Shown piece after piece: positions 1-11,144 of a stretch of DNA of 64,000 bases. Under the pieces are notes generated by a model. It had not been told where the DNA came from. It made no database searches and worked only from the letters and a program-made list of their open reading frames with translations. The stretch is taken from contig CAMXCT020003746.1 in assembly GCA_947184155.2 (NCBI GenBank), positions 108,501 to 172,500 of the forward strand, read 5' to 3'. The translations under genes and the position numbers were made by a program. Position 1 is the stretch's first letter; every line of letters starts with the position of its first letter. This stretch comes from Cladocopium goreaui. Lineage: Eukaryota; Sar; Dinophyceae; Suessiales; Symbiodiniaceae.

Positions 1-145
1 CCAAGTAAGTCCCACTAAATTCCATTAAAAAACCAGTATATAAGTCCCATAAAATCCCATTAAAAACCCAGAAAGTCCCATGAAATCCCATTTAAAAAAA
101 GTAAGTTCCACTACATTCCATTAAAAACTCAGCAAGTCCCATTGT
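1..145. repeat. degenerate AAGTCCCATTAAAA tandem repeat
   Basis: The first 145 bases repeat variants of AAGTCCCAT-AAA-TCCCATTAAAAACCCAG. The same wording returns at about 440-570, so the family-F element at 196-349 appears to sit inside one degenerate repeat block. No coding signal is visible. Confidence 0.6.
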
Positions 146-195
146 ACTCCGTCATTCTCTGCAGTGCTTTTCTCCTCGAAGCTGAAGTAGTGCGA

Positions 196-349
196 TGGCC
201 ATTTCATGAACCTAAATTGGTGGTACCTACCATATATAAGGCCTATTTTTTAGGCCTAAATTTCAGGGAATATCCCCAGAAAATATGGCCAGAAATATGG
301 TACGTAAACACGTACCTCCATATATTGGATCCTGAAGATCTCCCATTGA
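196..349. mobile_element. family F short inverted-repeat element with 8-bp direct repeats
   Basis: The element runs from TGGCCATTTCATGAACC to CCCATTGA, with the internal GTACCTACCATATATAAGG / GGTAC...CTCCATATATTGG core shared by all F copies. It is flanked by TAGTGCGA at 188-195 and 350-357, an apparent target duplication. No protein is encoded. Confidence 0.7.
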
Positions 350-579
350 TAGTGCGATGTGCCCGAGGTATCTCGAGGTTTTCAATGTCTCTTGCGATAT
401 GGAGAACTTCAGAGAGTCAAGACCCAGTAAACCTTTCAAACCCATGAAACAAGCTTTAAAACACATTAAAAACCCAATAAATCTCACTAGTTCCCATCAA
501 AATCGCATGAATTCCAATAAAACACAATGAAACCAATTAAAAACACATTAAAACCCATCAAAATCAACAATGAAACCCA

Positions 580-673
580 CTTGGTGGCTCATCCCACTTA
601 CTAAATGGGTTGTATCCCTAGTTATAAATAGGAAAAGTAATAACCCACTTACTAAGTGAGATGAGCCACCAAG
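580..673. mobile_element. family C inverted-repeat element
   Basis: The termini CTTGGTGGCTCATC and GATGAGCCACCAAG form a perfect inverted repeat around a short CCCACTTACTAA core. The ends carry G|GT and AG, as an introner would. Other full copies lie at 6068-6220 and 19997-20124. Confidence 0.7.
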
Positions 674-694
674 CATTAAAACTACATTCAATCA

Positions 695-825
695 ATGGCC
701 ATTCAGGAACCTAAATTGGTACCTACCATATATAAGGCCTATGAAAAGGAATATCCCCATAAAATATGGTCTTATATGGTACAGTACCTCCATATATTGG
801 ATCCTGAAATTCCCATTGATACAGT
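695..825. mobile_element. family F element
   Basis: Same core as the copy at 196-349 (GGTACCTACCATATATAAGG, then GTACCTCCATATATTGGATC), bounded by CAATGGCC and CCCATTGA. Confidence 0.65.
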
Positions 826-1019
826 ATATATAATAGTAATAATGGTATAATGGGTTCACTATATCAGAAATAATATGGGTTTATAGATGTTTAAAGTGCA
901 TATATCACATTAGATCTAAATCACATTTAACTACGATCCTGAAATTCCCATTGATAAAGTGGACTGACCTTTTATTGGTCAAACATTCCATTAAAACACA
1001 ATGAAACCCATTAAAATCA

Positions 1020-1131
1020 CTGGTTGCTGGTTTCAACCCCTCTGAAAAATATGAAAGCCAGCTGGGATGATGACATTCCCAACTAATGGAAAGTCAATCC
1101 AAATTCCATGGTTCCAGTCACCACCAACCAG
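1020..1131. mobile_element. family B inverted-repeat element
   Basis: The element starts CTGGTTGCTGG, has the family signature CCCCTCTGAAAAATATGA and ends CCACCAACCAG. A truncated copy without the right terminus follows at about 1258-1330. Ends offer GT at the left and CAG at the right. Confidence 0.7.
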
Positions 1132-1332
1132 CTTTTTGTCACCAAACATAATGTTGTTTCCCAACTTTCTGGCAATGTTATGGCCAATGATGGGAAAATC
1201 ATGGAACGTGATAATCTATGGCTATTTATAGACAACGTTATAGACAACCTTTACTAATTGGTGGTTTCAACCCCCCTGAAAAATATTAGTCAGATTGGAT
1301 CATCATCCCAACTGATAATCTATGGCAACAAC

Positions 1333-4300
1333 CCAAGAAACTTCCGGCACCTCGCCTCCTGAAGCACTCGCGCAGCTTCCGTGCGCACGATGCGATGCTC
1401 CGTTGGGTCCAACAGGACCTGGGCCGCGCTGGGCCGCGGTGGAGGTGCGCGGTGGATTGACACGAAACCATAGGAAAACCATACGGAAACCATAGGAAAA
1501 TGGTGATTTAACTAGCAAAGATAAAGAAAAACAGTGGAAATAGTAGGAAAATGGTGATTTAAATAGCAAAGATAAAGAAACATAGGGAAATAGTTGATAC
1601 ATTGTGATTTAACGATAGAAACCATAAAACAAAGTTGCTGTGAATTCATGAGATTTATAGTGTGGCTGATTCATGATAGTCTGGTAGCAGAGTTTCATTG
1701 GTTGAAACTTTTCACGGGATATTCACCATGAAACATACAGATTTAACCAAACAATAAAAATGATGATACAGTAGGGATATAACCAACAACATTGATTAAG
1801 GATGGCAATGGAAACCATAGCTAAATAGTGAATTTCGTCAACAAATAAATGGAGAATGTTCATAGGATTGATAGCTGATTTATGATAGCCAATAGATTTG
1901 TATATTCATTGATCTTATAGATAATGTTCCTTCCAAAAATGTGTTCCTTGGTTTTCCATGTTGCCAGTATCAAATGGCTCCAAACTGATCCACACTTGTT
2001 GGAATTCCGTCGTACATCCAAAACGTCGCCCAGCTAACTATCGGATGCTACAGGTATATTCATCATAAACCCAACCATTATCCAAGTCAAATCCATCAAC
2101 TTATCTATTGGTTGGGAGCCGGCATGGTAATCGTCCCCTGTTATCATTTATCTCCTCAAGACTGGATGTATCTCGTGTATCTGCTGATGATGATACCCCC
2201 GCGTCAGCCTAGCCTACCAAACAACAACCACAAAATGCTGGTCAACAATCCACCTGAAACTATTTTTGGTATTTCCCCACCCCTGTTACTATAAGTATGA
2301 TATATGTATTCGTATTAAAATATAGTTACATGAAACATATTAGCATTTGCGCACATATGTAAAAAAAGACACATAAATAATATATATATATATATCCTGA
2401 AACAGATATAATATGGATTTTCAAGTGGATAATGTTTGACATTGTCATATTCTACGTGCTCCGGGATGACTATAAACATGTATATATATATATACCCTCT
2501 GGTAAACTGTTACATAACTATTGAACATCACTATTTTTAATGGGTAAATCCACTATCAATCACGATTTCCACTAGCTTTTTGTTAACGTTTACCATAGGG
2601 TATAGCAGAGAAATGACTCCAGTTGCCCCAGCCCCACCTGGCAACACAGCTTCGTCACTTTCGCGACGCCGACGCCGCCCTGCGCAGCGTTGCCTCTTTG
2701 GGACTTCGCCGCGCTTTGCGTCATCTTCAGGGCGCTCAATGCCCTCCTCAGGTGGAAGAAACCCAACATTTACCCTCTGGTTATTTAACATATCCATGGA
2801 AAATCACCATTTTTTTTGGTAAACCATCTGTAAATAGGCCATGTCCCATGGCTATGTTAAATAACCAGAGGGTAGATGGGATTTCACCACAGAAAAAAAA
2901 GTGATTTAAACATGAACAGTTTGAGGTAAAAAGATGACTTAAACATCGGGGATTGAACTATCAAACATGGTGATTGAACATTGATTTATGATGGAAAAAT
3001 AGGTGTATAACTACAATACTTAGAATTCATTGTCAATATAGTTGAATGGGTTTATAAAGAAACTTATAAAAGGGAAGCGAAAGGAGATATGGTAAGAACC
3101 AAAAACATGATGATAAACATATGTATCAAGCAAAAGAAACAAACACACAAAAGAGATCTGATTCCAAACTATATATGGTGATGCAACCAAAAACAATATT
3201 ACATGAGAAATATGAACTGTCAAGCCTGGTGATGCAACCGGCTTGTGGTTAAGCCACCCATGAATATATCAGGCACTTGGAGTTCACTCTTCGACAGAGA
3301 TTGAATGTCTCTTTCTTTCTGAGGTCCTTGAGCTTGGGCTGAGATACAATCTCCTTGTAGGTTTCATGTTGTGAAAGCCTGTGACCGAGCTGCCTTTTGC
3401 CGAGGCCATACATCCCATCACAATACTGGTGATGTAGAGATGTCGGACAGTTCAATCCAGCACAGCACACTGGTTGCGGGGCACCATAGTTGTAAGTTGG
3501 CTTATAAAGCCAATGAATACTATAGTTGTTTTCATTACCATAAATCCAATAGTGAAACTGGAGATATTTGCCCCGATTTGGCTATCGTAAACGGGGGACC
3601 CACCTTAGATGATTTGGTTTGCCAGCATTGATCGGCCTTGACCATGGGGCCATGGGGCTCCGCAACAACGAAAAGACAGTGTGCCAGTGCGCGAGTTTTT
3701 TTGCATTTGCATATTTATGGGCCAGCGCAAAAAAACAACACACACGGGACTGTGCCCTAACTCGATGGATTATCTACAGGATGCGCGGTTTTTACCATCA
3801 AATATGGGTGTTCCTGAAAATTCTCGCTGCCAAGTCTGGGACGAAATTCACAAAGAGAGTTCCGTGGAGTGGCCGGCAGCAACTCCGAACTAACAGCTAT
3901 GGTCCAGAAAAAAAAATGCGTTTGGACTTTTGGACGCACCAATAGTTGCCTTTATTGGCATAAACTAAGTCGAATCTTAAACCATCCATGTGTTCAGGGG
4001 TCAGCTGGACTTGACTGAGTTAGATTTGATGAAGTGTTGGTTAGATGGGTTAAAAATAGTTTAATGATATAGGTATACTCTTGGTCAATATCTAACTGAT
4101 GATGATTTCTTTTTTGAAAAAAAACTCATATCTAATATGCGTTGGTTAGGCAATAATAGATTAGATGAGTTAGATTCGTACTAACATTCAGATTTTTTCC
4201 CGAGAGCGTCTGAGCGCAGGGTTCTTCCAATAGTGGGGGTCTGTATCTCATCTTCTCATCTTCACACCTTCTCATCTTCACACCTTCTCTCACATCTTCT

Positions 4301-6738
4301 CATCTTCACACCTTCTCATCTTCACACCTTCTCATCTTCACACCTTCACATCTTCTCATCTTCACATCTTCTCATCTTCACATCTTCTCATCTTCACATC
4401 TTCTCATCTTCACACCTTCTTCTTCACCTCTGCACATCTTCACATCTGCTCACGCCTTCTCATCTTCACATCTGCTCATCTTCACATCTGCTCATCTTCA
4501 CATCTGCTCATCTTCACATCTGCTCATCTTCACATCTGCTCCTCTTCACATCTTCTCATCTTCACATCTTCTCTCCTTTCTCTCTCCCTTTTCTCTCTCT
4601 CGCCTTCTTTATCTTTCTCTCTTTAGGCCGAGGGTGGTGCCGGCGGGGAGTCACGAAACGTCAACCCTTTCGCACGAAATGAGGATCGATCGTCAAAAAC
4701 TGAAGTAAAATTGCGGTTTTACGTGCCCCGGAGCAACCCTTTCGCACGAAATGAAGGTCGATCGTCGAAAACTGCGGTAAAATTGTGCGACTTTACGTGC
4801 CCCGGAGCAACCCTTTCGCACGAAATGATGGTCGATCGTCAAAAACTGAAGTAAAATTGCGATTTTACGTGCCCCGGAGCAACCCTTTCGCACGAAATGA
4901 GGTTCGATCGTCAAAAACTGAAGTAAAATTGCGGTTTTACGTGCCCCGGAGCAACCCTTTCGCACGAAATGAGGTTCGATCGTCGAAAACTGCGGTAAAA
5001 TTGCGATTTTACGTGCTCTTTCGCACGAAATGAGGTTCGATCGTCAAAAACTGAAGTAAAATTGCGATTTTACGTGCCCCGGAGCAACTCTTTCGCACGA
5101 AATGAGGTTCGATCGTCGAAAACTGAAGTAAAATTGCGATTTTACGTGCCCCGGAGCAACTCTTTCGCACGAAATGAGGTTCGATCGTCGAAAACTGAGG
5201 TAAAATTGCGATTTTACGTGCCCTGGAGCATCTGTGTAAAAGTGTTTGTGTGTAAAAGCTTCTGTGTGTAAAAGTGTTTGTGTGTAAATTGGTTTGTGTG
5301 TGCGAGTGTTTCTGTGTAAAGATGTTTGTGTGTAAAAGTGTTTGTGTGTAAAAGTGCATCTGTGTAAAAGTGTTTGTATGTAAAAGTGTTCGTGTGTCAA
5401 ACGGCCTCTGTGTCAAAGCGTCTATATGTAAAAGCTTCTGTGTGTAAAAGTTTTTGTGTGTAAAAGCGTCTGTGTGTAAAAGTGTTTGTATGTAAAAGCT
5501 TCTGTGTGTAAAAAAAAATTGTGTGTAAAAGCGTCTGCGTGTAAACGCTTCTGCGTGTAAAAGCTCCTGTGTGTAAAAGGGTCTTTGTTAAAAGTGTCTG
5601 TGTGTAAAAGTGTCTGTGTGTAAAAGTGTCTGTGTGTAAAAGCATCTGTGTAAAAGCGTATGTGTGTAAAAGTGTCTGTGTGTAAAAGCTTCTGTGTAAA
5701 AGCGTATTTGTGTAAAAGCTTCTGTCTGTAAAAGCTTCTGTGGGTAAAAGCTTTGTGTGTAAAAGTGTCTGTGTAAAAGCGTCTGTGTGTAAAAGCTTCT
5801 GTGTGTGAAAGTGTCTGTCTGTAAAAGCTTCTGTGTGTGAAAGCTTTTGTGTGTAAAAGCTTCTGTGTGTAAAAGCTTCTGTGTGTAAAAGTGTTTGCGA
5901 TGCAAGCTATTGTCTTGCACTTCTGCTATTTTGTCTTAATACTCCTCTTCTCGACTGCCTATAGCACATCTTTAATATATTGTTTCTAATATGGTGTCTC
6001 CATACTAACAAGAGAAGACCCTGCTCCTCTACGCTCTCGGGCCATCCGTCGTCTAGTAATAGTTTTTACTTGGTGGCTCATCCCACTTACTAAATGGGTT
6101 ATATCCCTGTAGTTATAAGTGGGATAAGTATAGAGTTAATCTACTTACAACTAAGGTGAACTAACCTACTTGGGTTATAACCGTTATAACCTACTCACAA
6201 ACTGAGATGAGCCACCAAGTACCCTATCCATTACAGTTTAATATCTCTTACGTCTCCCCATCGCGGGCCGGGCGATGCCTCCGCTCTTGTGCTGTTTTCG
6301 CTCCGCTGTCGAAGAGTTCCAGTTGGAGTTCCACGAGCCTCAGCGTTGCGAAAGCACCCTGCCTGAATTTTTCTGGCTTCACCAAACAAAAACGAAACCA
6401 TACACTTGTGGCCCAATGAACAGTTATTTTTATGGGCTTATTTCAAGATCTATAACCTAATTAGTTTTGGGAGTTATTTCATTCCATTTATAACTGTTAG
6501 TTGGGCAATAATTGTGACGGAACCAATGTGATTTCACGAAACATTTCACGGGGAAGTTGGGGCAAACACCGGTTTTTGTTGCTGGGGTTTATGGTAGATA
6601 GATCTATAGTAGCTCTAGTTCATAGGGTTTATGAGCCGACTTAAAGTAATAGCCGAACCATTAGCGTGTTCCACTCAGAGTCTCTTGCTTCCAACGGCAT
6701 ATCCTCATCACTGACTTCTGAATCACTGTTGACCCAGC
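1333..6738 (-). CDS. partial gene model, six exons, product unknown
   Basis: Minus-strand exons at 6738-6659, 6362-6252, 3882-3814, 3425-3288, 2746-2638 and 1418-1333 join in one open frame of about 197 codons, open at both ends. The first exon is acidic (SDSEVSDEDMPLEARDSEW), the third reads LLPATPRNSLCEFRPRL, the fourth YCDGMYGLGKRQLGHRL and the fifth is arginine-rich. Donors are GTTCGG, GTAAGAG, GA, GTGAAC and GTGGGG; the GA donor at 3814 is weak. I do not recognise the protein. A second frame is also open in the exons at 6252 (VELQLELFDSGAKTAQ) and 2638 (ALKMTQSAAKSQR) with higher GC3, so the frame there is uncertain. The 3.5-kb intron downstream of 6252 holds two exons and the whole 1.86-kb composite element. 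Confidence 0.4.
2493..2602. mobile_element. family A element (TACCCTCTGGTAA)
   Basis: Bounded by TACCCTCTGGTAA and TTACCATAGGGTA, with internal CATAACTATTGAA and TTTTTAATGGGTAAATC. It lies directly beside the exon at 2638-2746. In nearly all copies the terminal dinucleotide is TA, compatible with a TA target as in Tc1/mariner-type MITEs. Confidence 0.75.
2771..2875. mobile_element. family A element
   Basis: Bounded by TACCCTCTGGTTATTTAACATA and its complement TAACCAGAGGGTA. With the copy at 2493-2602 it brackets a single candidate exon, as expected if element insertion made or filled the introns on both sides. Confidence 0.75.
4246..4575. repeat. 16-bp tandem array CTTCTCATCTTCACAT
   Basis: Pyrimidine-rich 16-bp units with CTTCTC/CTGCTC variants inside composite element 1. 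The complement (GATGTGAAGATGAGAAG) recurs at about 33298-33505 in copy 2. Confidence 0.8.
4655..5228. repeat. 72-bp tandem array, open in frame
   Basis: About eight units spaced 72-74 bp, each with ACGTGCCCCGGAGCAAC, TTTCGCACGAAATGA and GATCGTCAAAAACTG. Because 72 is a multiple of three, the array stays open and yields a 24-residue repeat (FYVPRSNPFARNE... on plus, FVRKGCSGARK... on minus). The inverted array lies at about 32715-33215. I read these frames as repeat by-products. Confidence 0.8.
5229..5905. repeat. 16-bp tandem array TGTAAAAGCGTCTGTG
   Basis: About forty degenerate units of TGTGTAAAAGC(G/T)TCTG. The complement TTTTACACACAGACGC fills 31960-32700 and 51745-52280 in the other copies. 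Confidence 0.8.
6068..6220. mobile_element. family C element
   Basis: ACTTGGTGGCTCATC at the left and GATGAGCCACCAAGT at the right are exact complements. The middle has CTACTTACAACTAAGGTGAAC, also found in the degenerate copy near 34470-34595. It starts 11 bp after the end of composite element 1. Confidence 0.75.
6411..6508. mobile_element. family E element
   Basis: Reads TGGCCCAATGAACAGTTAT ... TTATAACTGTTAGTTGGGCA, the family-E signature (complementary GGCCCAACTAACAGTTAT ends), with TTATTTCATTCCATTT inside. Lies between two minus-strand exons. Confidence 0.6.
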
Positions 6739-8044
6739 CTGCATCCACACATGCGACTGTACAGCAGCACGAGCAATGGTGGTGAAACTGAAAAGTAAAT
6801 TCCTTTACTAAAAAGATCCAAAAAGGACATGTTATCCCTTTTTGGCAGTGGCTATGGGTCAAAACCCTGGTACCTAGTAAACTTCAAAATAGCTTGTAAA
6901 TAGATGTTCATCCCACTAAAATTGATAGTAATAGGTTTTGACATGTTTTGACCCATTCCCATGTCATCATGCCCATCTATGCCCATCTCGCTTTGCCCAG
7001 TTCCAATTGATGGCCTCCCTCCAATATCGTTGATTTTTGTTCACCCCGGTGATGTTTGTTGGTTTATAAGCCCCAGTAACTAGTTCGTTATAAATAGCAT
7101 AAACCATACTTATTGGACTTATTTGCACCAACTTAGCTATCAAACGGGGGCCTCACATATATATATATATAGATATATAATATATCCGATAAATATAATG
7201 ATATATCTATCATAAATATCCAATATTCGATGGGTACTGTAGCCTAGGTGTAAACCGCTCAGCTCACTGCAGGAAGTCAGAAAAATCGGAGACTTACTAC
7301 CCGGTGGCACTACCTACGAGGTGGTACCTCAAACGATAGCGAAGTTTGTTTACAAACGAGATTCATCTATGGTTTATGGTAGATATATAGTATTCATGGG
7401 GTTTATGAACCAACAAACATCACTTGGGTAAAACAAGTCCTGGCAGATTTATTTCTTTCCCCCTGGAGGTTTGTCCAAGGATTAGGTTCCCAATAATGGT
7501 TTATCCTCTCGTTCATCATTAGCATTTCAAATAGGTAATTAAGTCATCATAAATCAAACTATGTTGAATACATATATATATATATATATATACATATGGT
7601 TACAGTTATTTTGACATGGAAAATGACATTTTTTAATGGGTACATCATCATAAATCATCCATAAATGGGCCAGTTTCGATAGCTACGTTAAAGGGCAAAC
7701 CGTCATTTGTTCAATGGACAAAGCCTGGCCGAAGAAAATTCAAGTAGTGACAAAAAATGGTAATGAACAAAATAGCAACTAGGACTGATAATTGTATTAC
7801 AATACCACCAAGAACATCTGCAAGTAACAATTATACAAATATCAGTACAGTAACAACAGCAGTAATAGACACATAGTATGTATATACCCATTCTGTTGGT
7901 TTTAATTTACGTGCAAGGTGGTGCCCCATAATCAGCCAAGTTAGTTTACAAGTTCAAAAAAATGGGTTTGGTTTTTGGTTACTAGTTTAAATGGCTTTTA
8001 AATCAACCCGAAGTAACTATAGTTTACATAATAATGATTTTGGC

Positions 8045-8225
8045 CTTCAGCCCCCCGATAGTAACTTGGGTTATATTGGTAGTTATATCGAAGTTAGTTA
8101 AATCAAACAAGTTATATACCAACATAAACTAGTGTTATAAGTTCTAAACCACATATAAACTTGGGTTAGTTATATCGAACTAGTTACTATGGTTTATATA
8201 CCAACTTGCAACTGGGGGGCTGAAG
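8045..8225. mobile_element. D-like inverted-repeat element
   Basis: CTTCAGCCCCCCGATAGTAACTT and its near complement AACTTGCAACTGGGGGGCTGAAG bound a TATATCGAA / GTTAGTTATATCGAACTAG core. The core words are those of family D but the ends differ (CAGCCCCCC). Confidence 0.6.
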
Positions 8226-8241
8226 CGCTTGTAACCATCAC

Positions 8242-8289
8242 CCGGCCACATGCTACGAGGGACCTCTCGGCTGTAGCTTCTACTAGCTC
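8242..8289 (-). CDS. candidate exon, unknown protein
   Basis: Sixteen codons in phase 0, ELVEATAERSLVACGR, between acceptor CCCGCAAG and donor GTGATGG. The stretch is GC-rich against an AT-rich background. It probably belongs to the gene read through 1.3-16 kb, but its phase does not directly join the next exon at 6738, so a piece is missing. Confidence 0.45.
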
Positions 8290-8693
8290 CTTGCGGGTGT
8301 GATAGACAGATTACAGTTATGGCCGTTAACAGTTTATAAGTGGTCTTATAATGAGATATAAGCTTAGTTACAGGAGTTATAAATCCAATTAATTGTAAGT
8401 GTTAAGTGCCCTAGCTGTAAGCATGCTTTGGAAGAGATGTTGAGAAGTCTTGATTGATTGACATAATGATGCATCAGAGTGATGGTTGAATGGACATGTT
8501 CATTTCTGACTTGTAAAGATTCAAAACATGTGTAGTGGAATCGTAGACTTAGTCTGCAGAAAAGGATTTTGTATATATATATATATACATATGTATAGTA
8601 TATATATATAGATACAGAATATATATATATATAACGTATAAAGTGTATATATAATATATTTATATATTTTGCATTTCCGTTTTTGCAGGTCGC

Positions 8694-8748
8694 CATTTCA
8701 TGGAATAATCGATACCCAAGGCGGATCAAGGCGGTATGTCCGCTGAAG
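8694..8748 (-). CDS. candidate exon, unknown protein
   Basis: Between acceptor GTTACAAAG and a possible GC donor the frame reads SGHTALIRLGYRLFHEM. Borders are uncertain. Confidence 0.35.
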
Positions 8749-9408
8749 CTTTGTAACAAAGACACAAAAGGACTCCCCGTTTTTAATATAAATCATATCA
8801 TATATAAAGTGGGGCCCCCCAAAATAGCTAAGTTGGTTTATAATTTATAACTACAATAACTAGGATTTATGGTAGTTATCACTATAGTTAGATATAAACT
8901 GATATAAATATGTTTTTTTTCGTGGAACCCACTCTCATGAAATCCATCGAAATCCCATATCCTCTGTCACAAAAAGAAGCTACACCAGTGAAACACATCA
9001 GGGCGGAACTCAAACATGTCCATGTGGACTATATGGTGATATGGAATAGAATGGAATATACAGCGGATACAACGGAGCCTCATTTGTCACAACAGTAGTT
9101 ATATGAGATGGGCTGGGTTTGGTCCAAAAATGTGGTGTGTACCAAGACATGCAATTCAAATGGGCCACATGATGATACTGAGCTAAAAATTGGGATACCC
9201 AATATCTCGTTTAAAAATGTATCCAATTGCGGAAATCATATTCCAGAGCCCCATACTGCTTGGTCAAGAGTATGAATCATTCCCATAAAATAAATTAAAA
9301 TAACATCACATTTTAATGCTCCACCACTATAATCACATAAAAATCACACTATAATATTCATCACCATATTCCCATAGGGCAGTATAACATCACTTTTTTA
9401 TCAGCCAC

Positions 9409-9488
9409 CAGGAGTAGATCGCAGCCACTGCTCCACGCTTCGTTTCCATGTTGAATTCAAGGTGTACCACTGCGCCTGATGGCAGCAT
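9409..9488 (-). CDS. candidate exon, unknown protein
   Basis: GC-rich 80-bp block between acceptor CTCTCAG and donor GTGGCTG. Two frames are open: MLPSGAVVHLEFNMETKRGA and CCHQAQWYTLNSTWKRSVEQ. The second continues the exon at 9843-9766 without a frame break. Confidence 0.4.
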
Positions 9489-9567
9489 CTGAGAGCACAA
9501 AGATCCCTTAAGTCCTGGCAGACGATGAGATAACCATCAAACATGGGGAGATAATTTGATGGGATAA

Positions 9568-9675
9568 TACCCTCTGGTAATTTAACACAGCTATTGAAAA
9601 TGGTAATTTATAGTGGATTTTCCCATTAAAAATAATGTGATTTTCCATAGTTATGTAACAGTTTACCAGAGGGTA
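9568..9675. mobile_element. family A element
   Basis: TACCCTCTGGTAATTTAAC to GTTTACCAGAGGGTA, full length. Confidence 0.75.
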
Positions 9676-9765
9676 ATAGAACTAGAGTTCCTATGTTGGG
9701 ATAACCAGGCATCCCCATATCAAACTATAGAGAACCATCATCAAACTTCCGGGGCTTTATTTTAC

Positions 9766-9843
9766 GGATGGATATAGTCCCTGTGGATCCAGCCGTTGCT
9801 GAGGTCGTTGGGATATCCAGGGAGTTCAGTACTTTCGAATGTG
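9766..9843 (-). CDS. candidate exon, unknown protein
   Basis: Reads TFESTELPGYPNDLSNGWIH followed by RDYIHP, with a good donor GTAAAATA and acceptor CTAAGGAG. Third codon positions are GC-rich in this frame. No family recognised. Confidence 0.45.
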
Positions 9844-9920
9844 GCTCCTTAGGGAATGATGTAATGGATTGTAAGCTCAATACCTTGGGTTTATGGTAGT
9901 TATAGTTATAGTTGATGGCT

Positions 9921-10030
9921 AATTGGTGGTATACCTACCCCTCTGAAAAATGATGGAGTCGTCAATTGGTATCATGACATTCCCAACTGAATGGAAAGTC
10001 ATAAAATTCATGTTCCAGACCACCAACCAG
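9921..10030. mobile_element. family B element
   Basis: AATTGGTGGTATACCTACCCC, CTCTGAAAAATGATG and terminal CCACCAACCAG identify a family-B copy with a slightly damaged left end. Confidence 0.7.
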
Positions 10031-10093
10031 ATGGGATATACTGATGTCAGCAATTTAATATGTTTCTTTTGTTCTGGGATTCATGGGGAAATT

Positions 10094-10215
10094 CAAGGTA
10101 GTGCCCCCCAGTTATAAATTGGTTTATAAACCATAGTAAGTATAGATATATCTACGATAAAACATAGTTATTGGAGTTACAAACCAACTTAGCTAAGTAT
10201 AGGGCACCACCTTGT
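10094..10215. mobile_element. family D element, GGTGGTGCCCC subtype
   Basis: CAAGGTAGTGCCCCCCAG at the left and AGGGCACCACCTTGTA at the right are near complements. The interior holds ATATATCTACGATAAA and AACCAACTTAGCTA. Confidence 0.7.
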
Positions 10216-10466
10216 ATAACCATCCAAGATGGTGAACTTGATATGATTTCATCAAACATTGGATTTGTTTACATGCTTGAAGCAACTAAAAATGTGGGTT
10301 CGTTGACGGCAAAGTCCACCGGAAACCAATGTTTTTTTAGCCAAGGTGTTCTTGTACATTGTCCCATAACACAAAGAAATGGAATTGAAACAACAAAAAA
10401 TGTGGATTTGACCAGGAGAAAGGTACAGTAGACTCGACCAACAAAAATGAGGACTTAATAGAACTT

Positions 10467-10580
10467 TACCCTCCGGTAATTTGTTACAGTTCGCTATTGA
10501 ACATGGCCATAGAAATAGTGGATTTTCCCATTAAAAATAGTGATTTTCCATAGTTATGTAACAGTTTACCAGGCCGGGTA
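10467..10580. mobile_element. family A element
   Basis: TACCCTCCGGTAATTTG to CAGTTTACCAGGCCGGGTA. The CC/GG change next to the ends occurs on both arms. Confidence 0.7.
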
Positions 10581-10783
10581 AAACAAAAGCGTCCGATTCA
10601 TCGAGGCAAAAAGAAGCGTTCAACATACTGGGAGAATCTGCGAACAAACGGACCATCCAAATCCAATGATTTTTTGATCATTTTCTTAAAAAAATAGCCT
10701 AAATTGAGGGTCAATCACCAAATAAATAGGATTGACCCAGCATTCTTGGGCACATCCTTAATCATGAAAATCACTAAAATCAT

Positions 10784-10919
10784 CTACAAGGTGGTGCCCA
10801 GTTCGGAATCGCTAAGTTGGGCCAAATAACTCCCATAACTATGGTTTATGGCAAATATAACGAACTAGTTAATGGGGTTGATAAACCAACAAACATAACT
10901 GGGGGGCACCATCCTGCAT
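10784..10919. mobile_element. family D element, GGTGGTGCCC subtype
   Basis: CTACAAGGTGGTGCCCAG pairs with CTGGGGGGCACCATCCTG; the middle reads ATAACGAACTAGTTAATGGG as in the copy at 59957. Confidence 0.7.
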
Positions 10920-11044
10920 GATGTTTGATCATTTTCCTAAAAAAAAGCTAAATTGAGGGTCAATCACCAAACAAACAGGGTTGACCCAGCAAAATCACTA
11001 ACATCCATTTTTTGGGGTTGAACCATCACTAAAAACGCGACTCA

Positions 11045-11144
11045 ACTGGACATGGCCATCCCATTTCCGCCACCCAGCAGTCCAGCGATCGCAGAACTTC
11101 GGGGCTTTGCGGGACCTGACATGCAGATCACCATGCTGCAAGAC
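11045..11144 (-). CDS. candidate exon, unknown protein
   Basis: The frame is open and GC-rich: VLQHGDLHVRSRKAPKFCDR then WTAGWRKWDGHVQLSR. Acceptor is GTGAAG or TTGCAG; the donor is not obvious. Unrecognised basic, tryptophan-containing segment. Confidence 0.4.

Larger units (their letters stand above)
4193..6056. mobile_element. composite satellite-carrying element, copy 1
   Basis: This copy is inverted relative to the one at 31766-33561. Left to right it holds TTTTTTCCCGAGAGCGT, a CTTCTCATCTTCACAT 16-bp array, a conserved GGGTGGTGCCGGCGGGG link, a 72-bp tandem array, a TGTAAAAGCGTCTGTG 16-bp array, a unique AT-rich end of about 130 bp, and CTACGCTCTCGGG followed by CCATCCGTCGTCTAG. CCCGAGAGCGT at 4199 and ACGCTCTCGGG at 6031 form an 11-bp terminal inverted repeat, imperfect over about 28 bp. 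No transposase or reverse transcriptase frame was seen; the long open frames are translations of the repeats. Confidence 0.75.

Noticed and set aside
4233-4682. 149-codon frame of SSHLLIFTSSHLHIF repeats
   Set aside because: Product of the CTTCTCATCTTCACAT array, no initiation or domain evidence.
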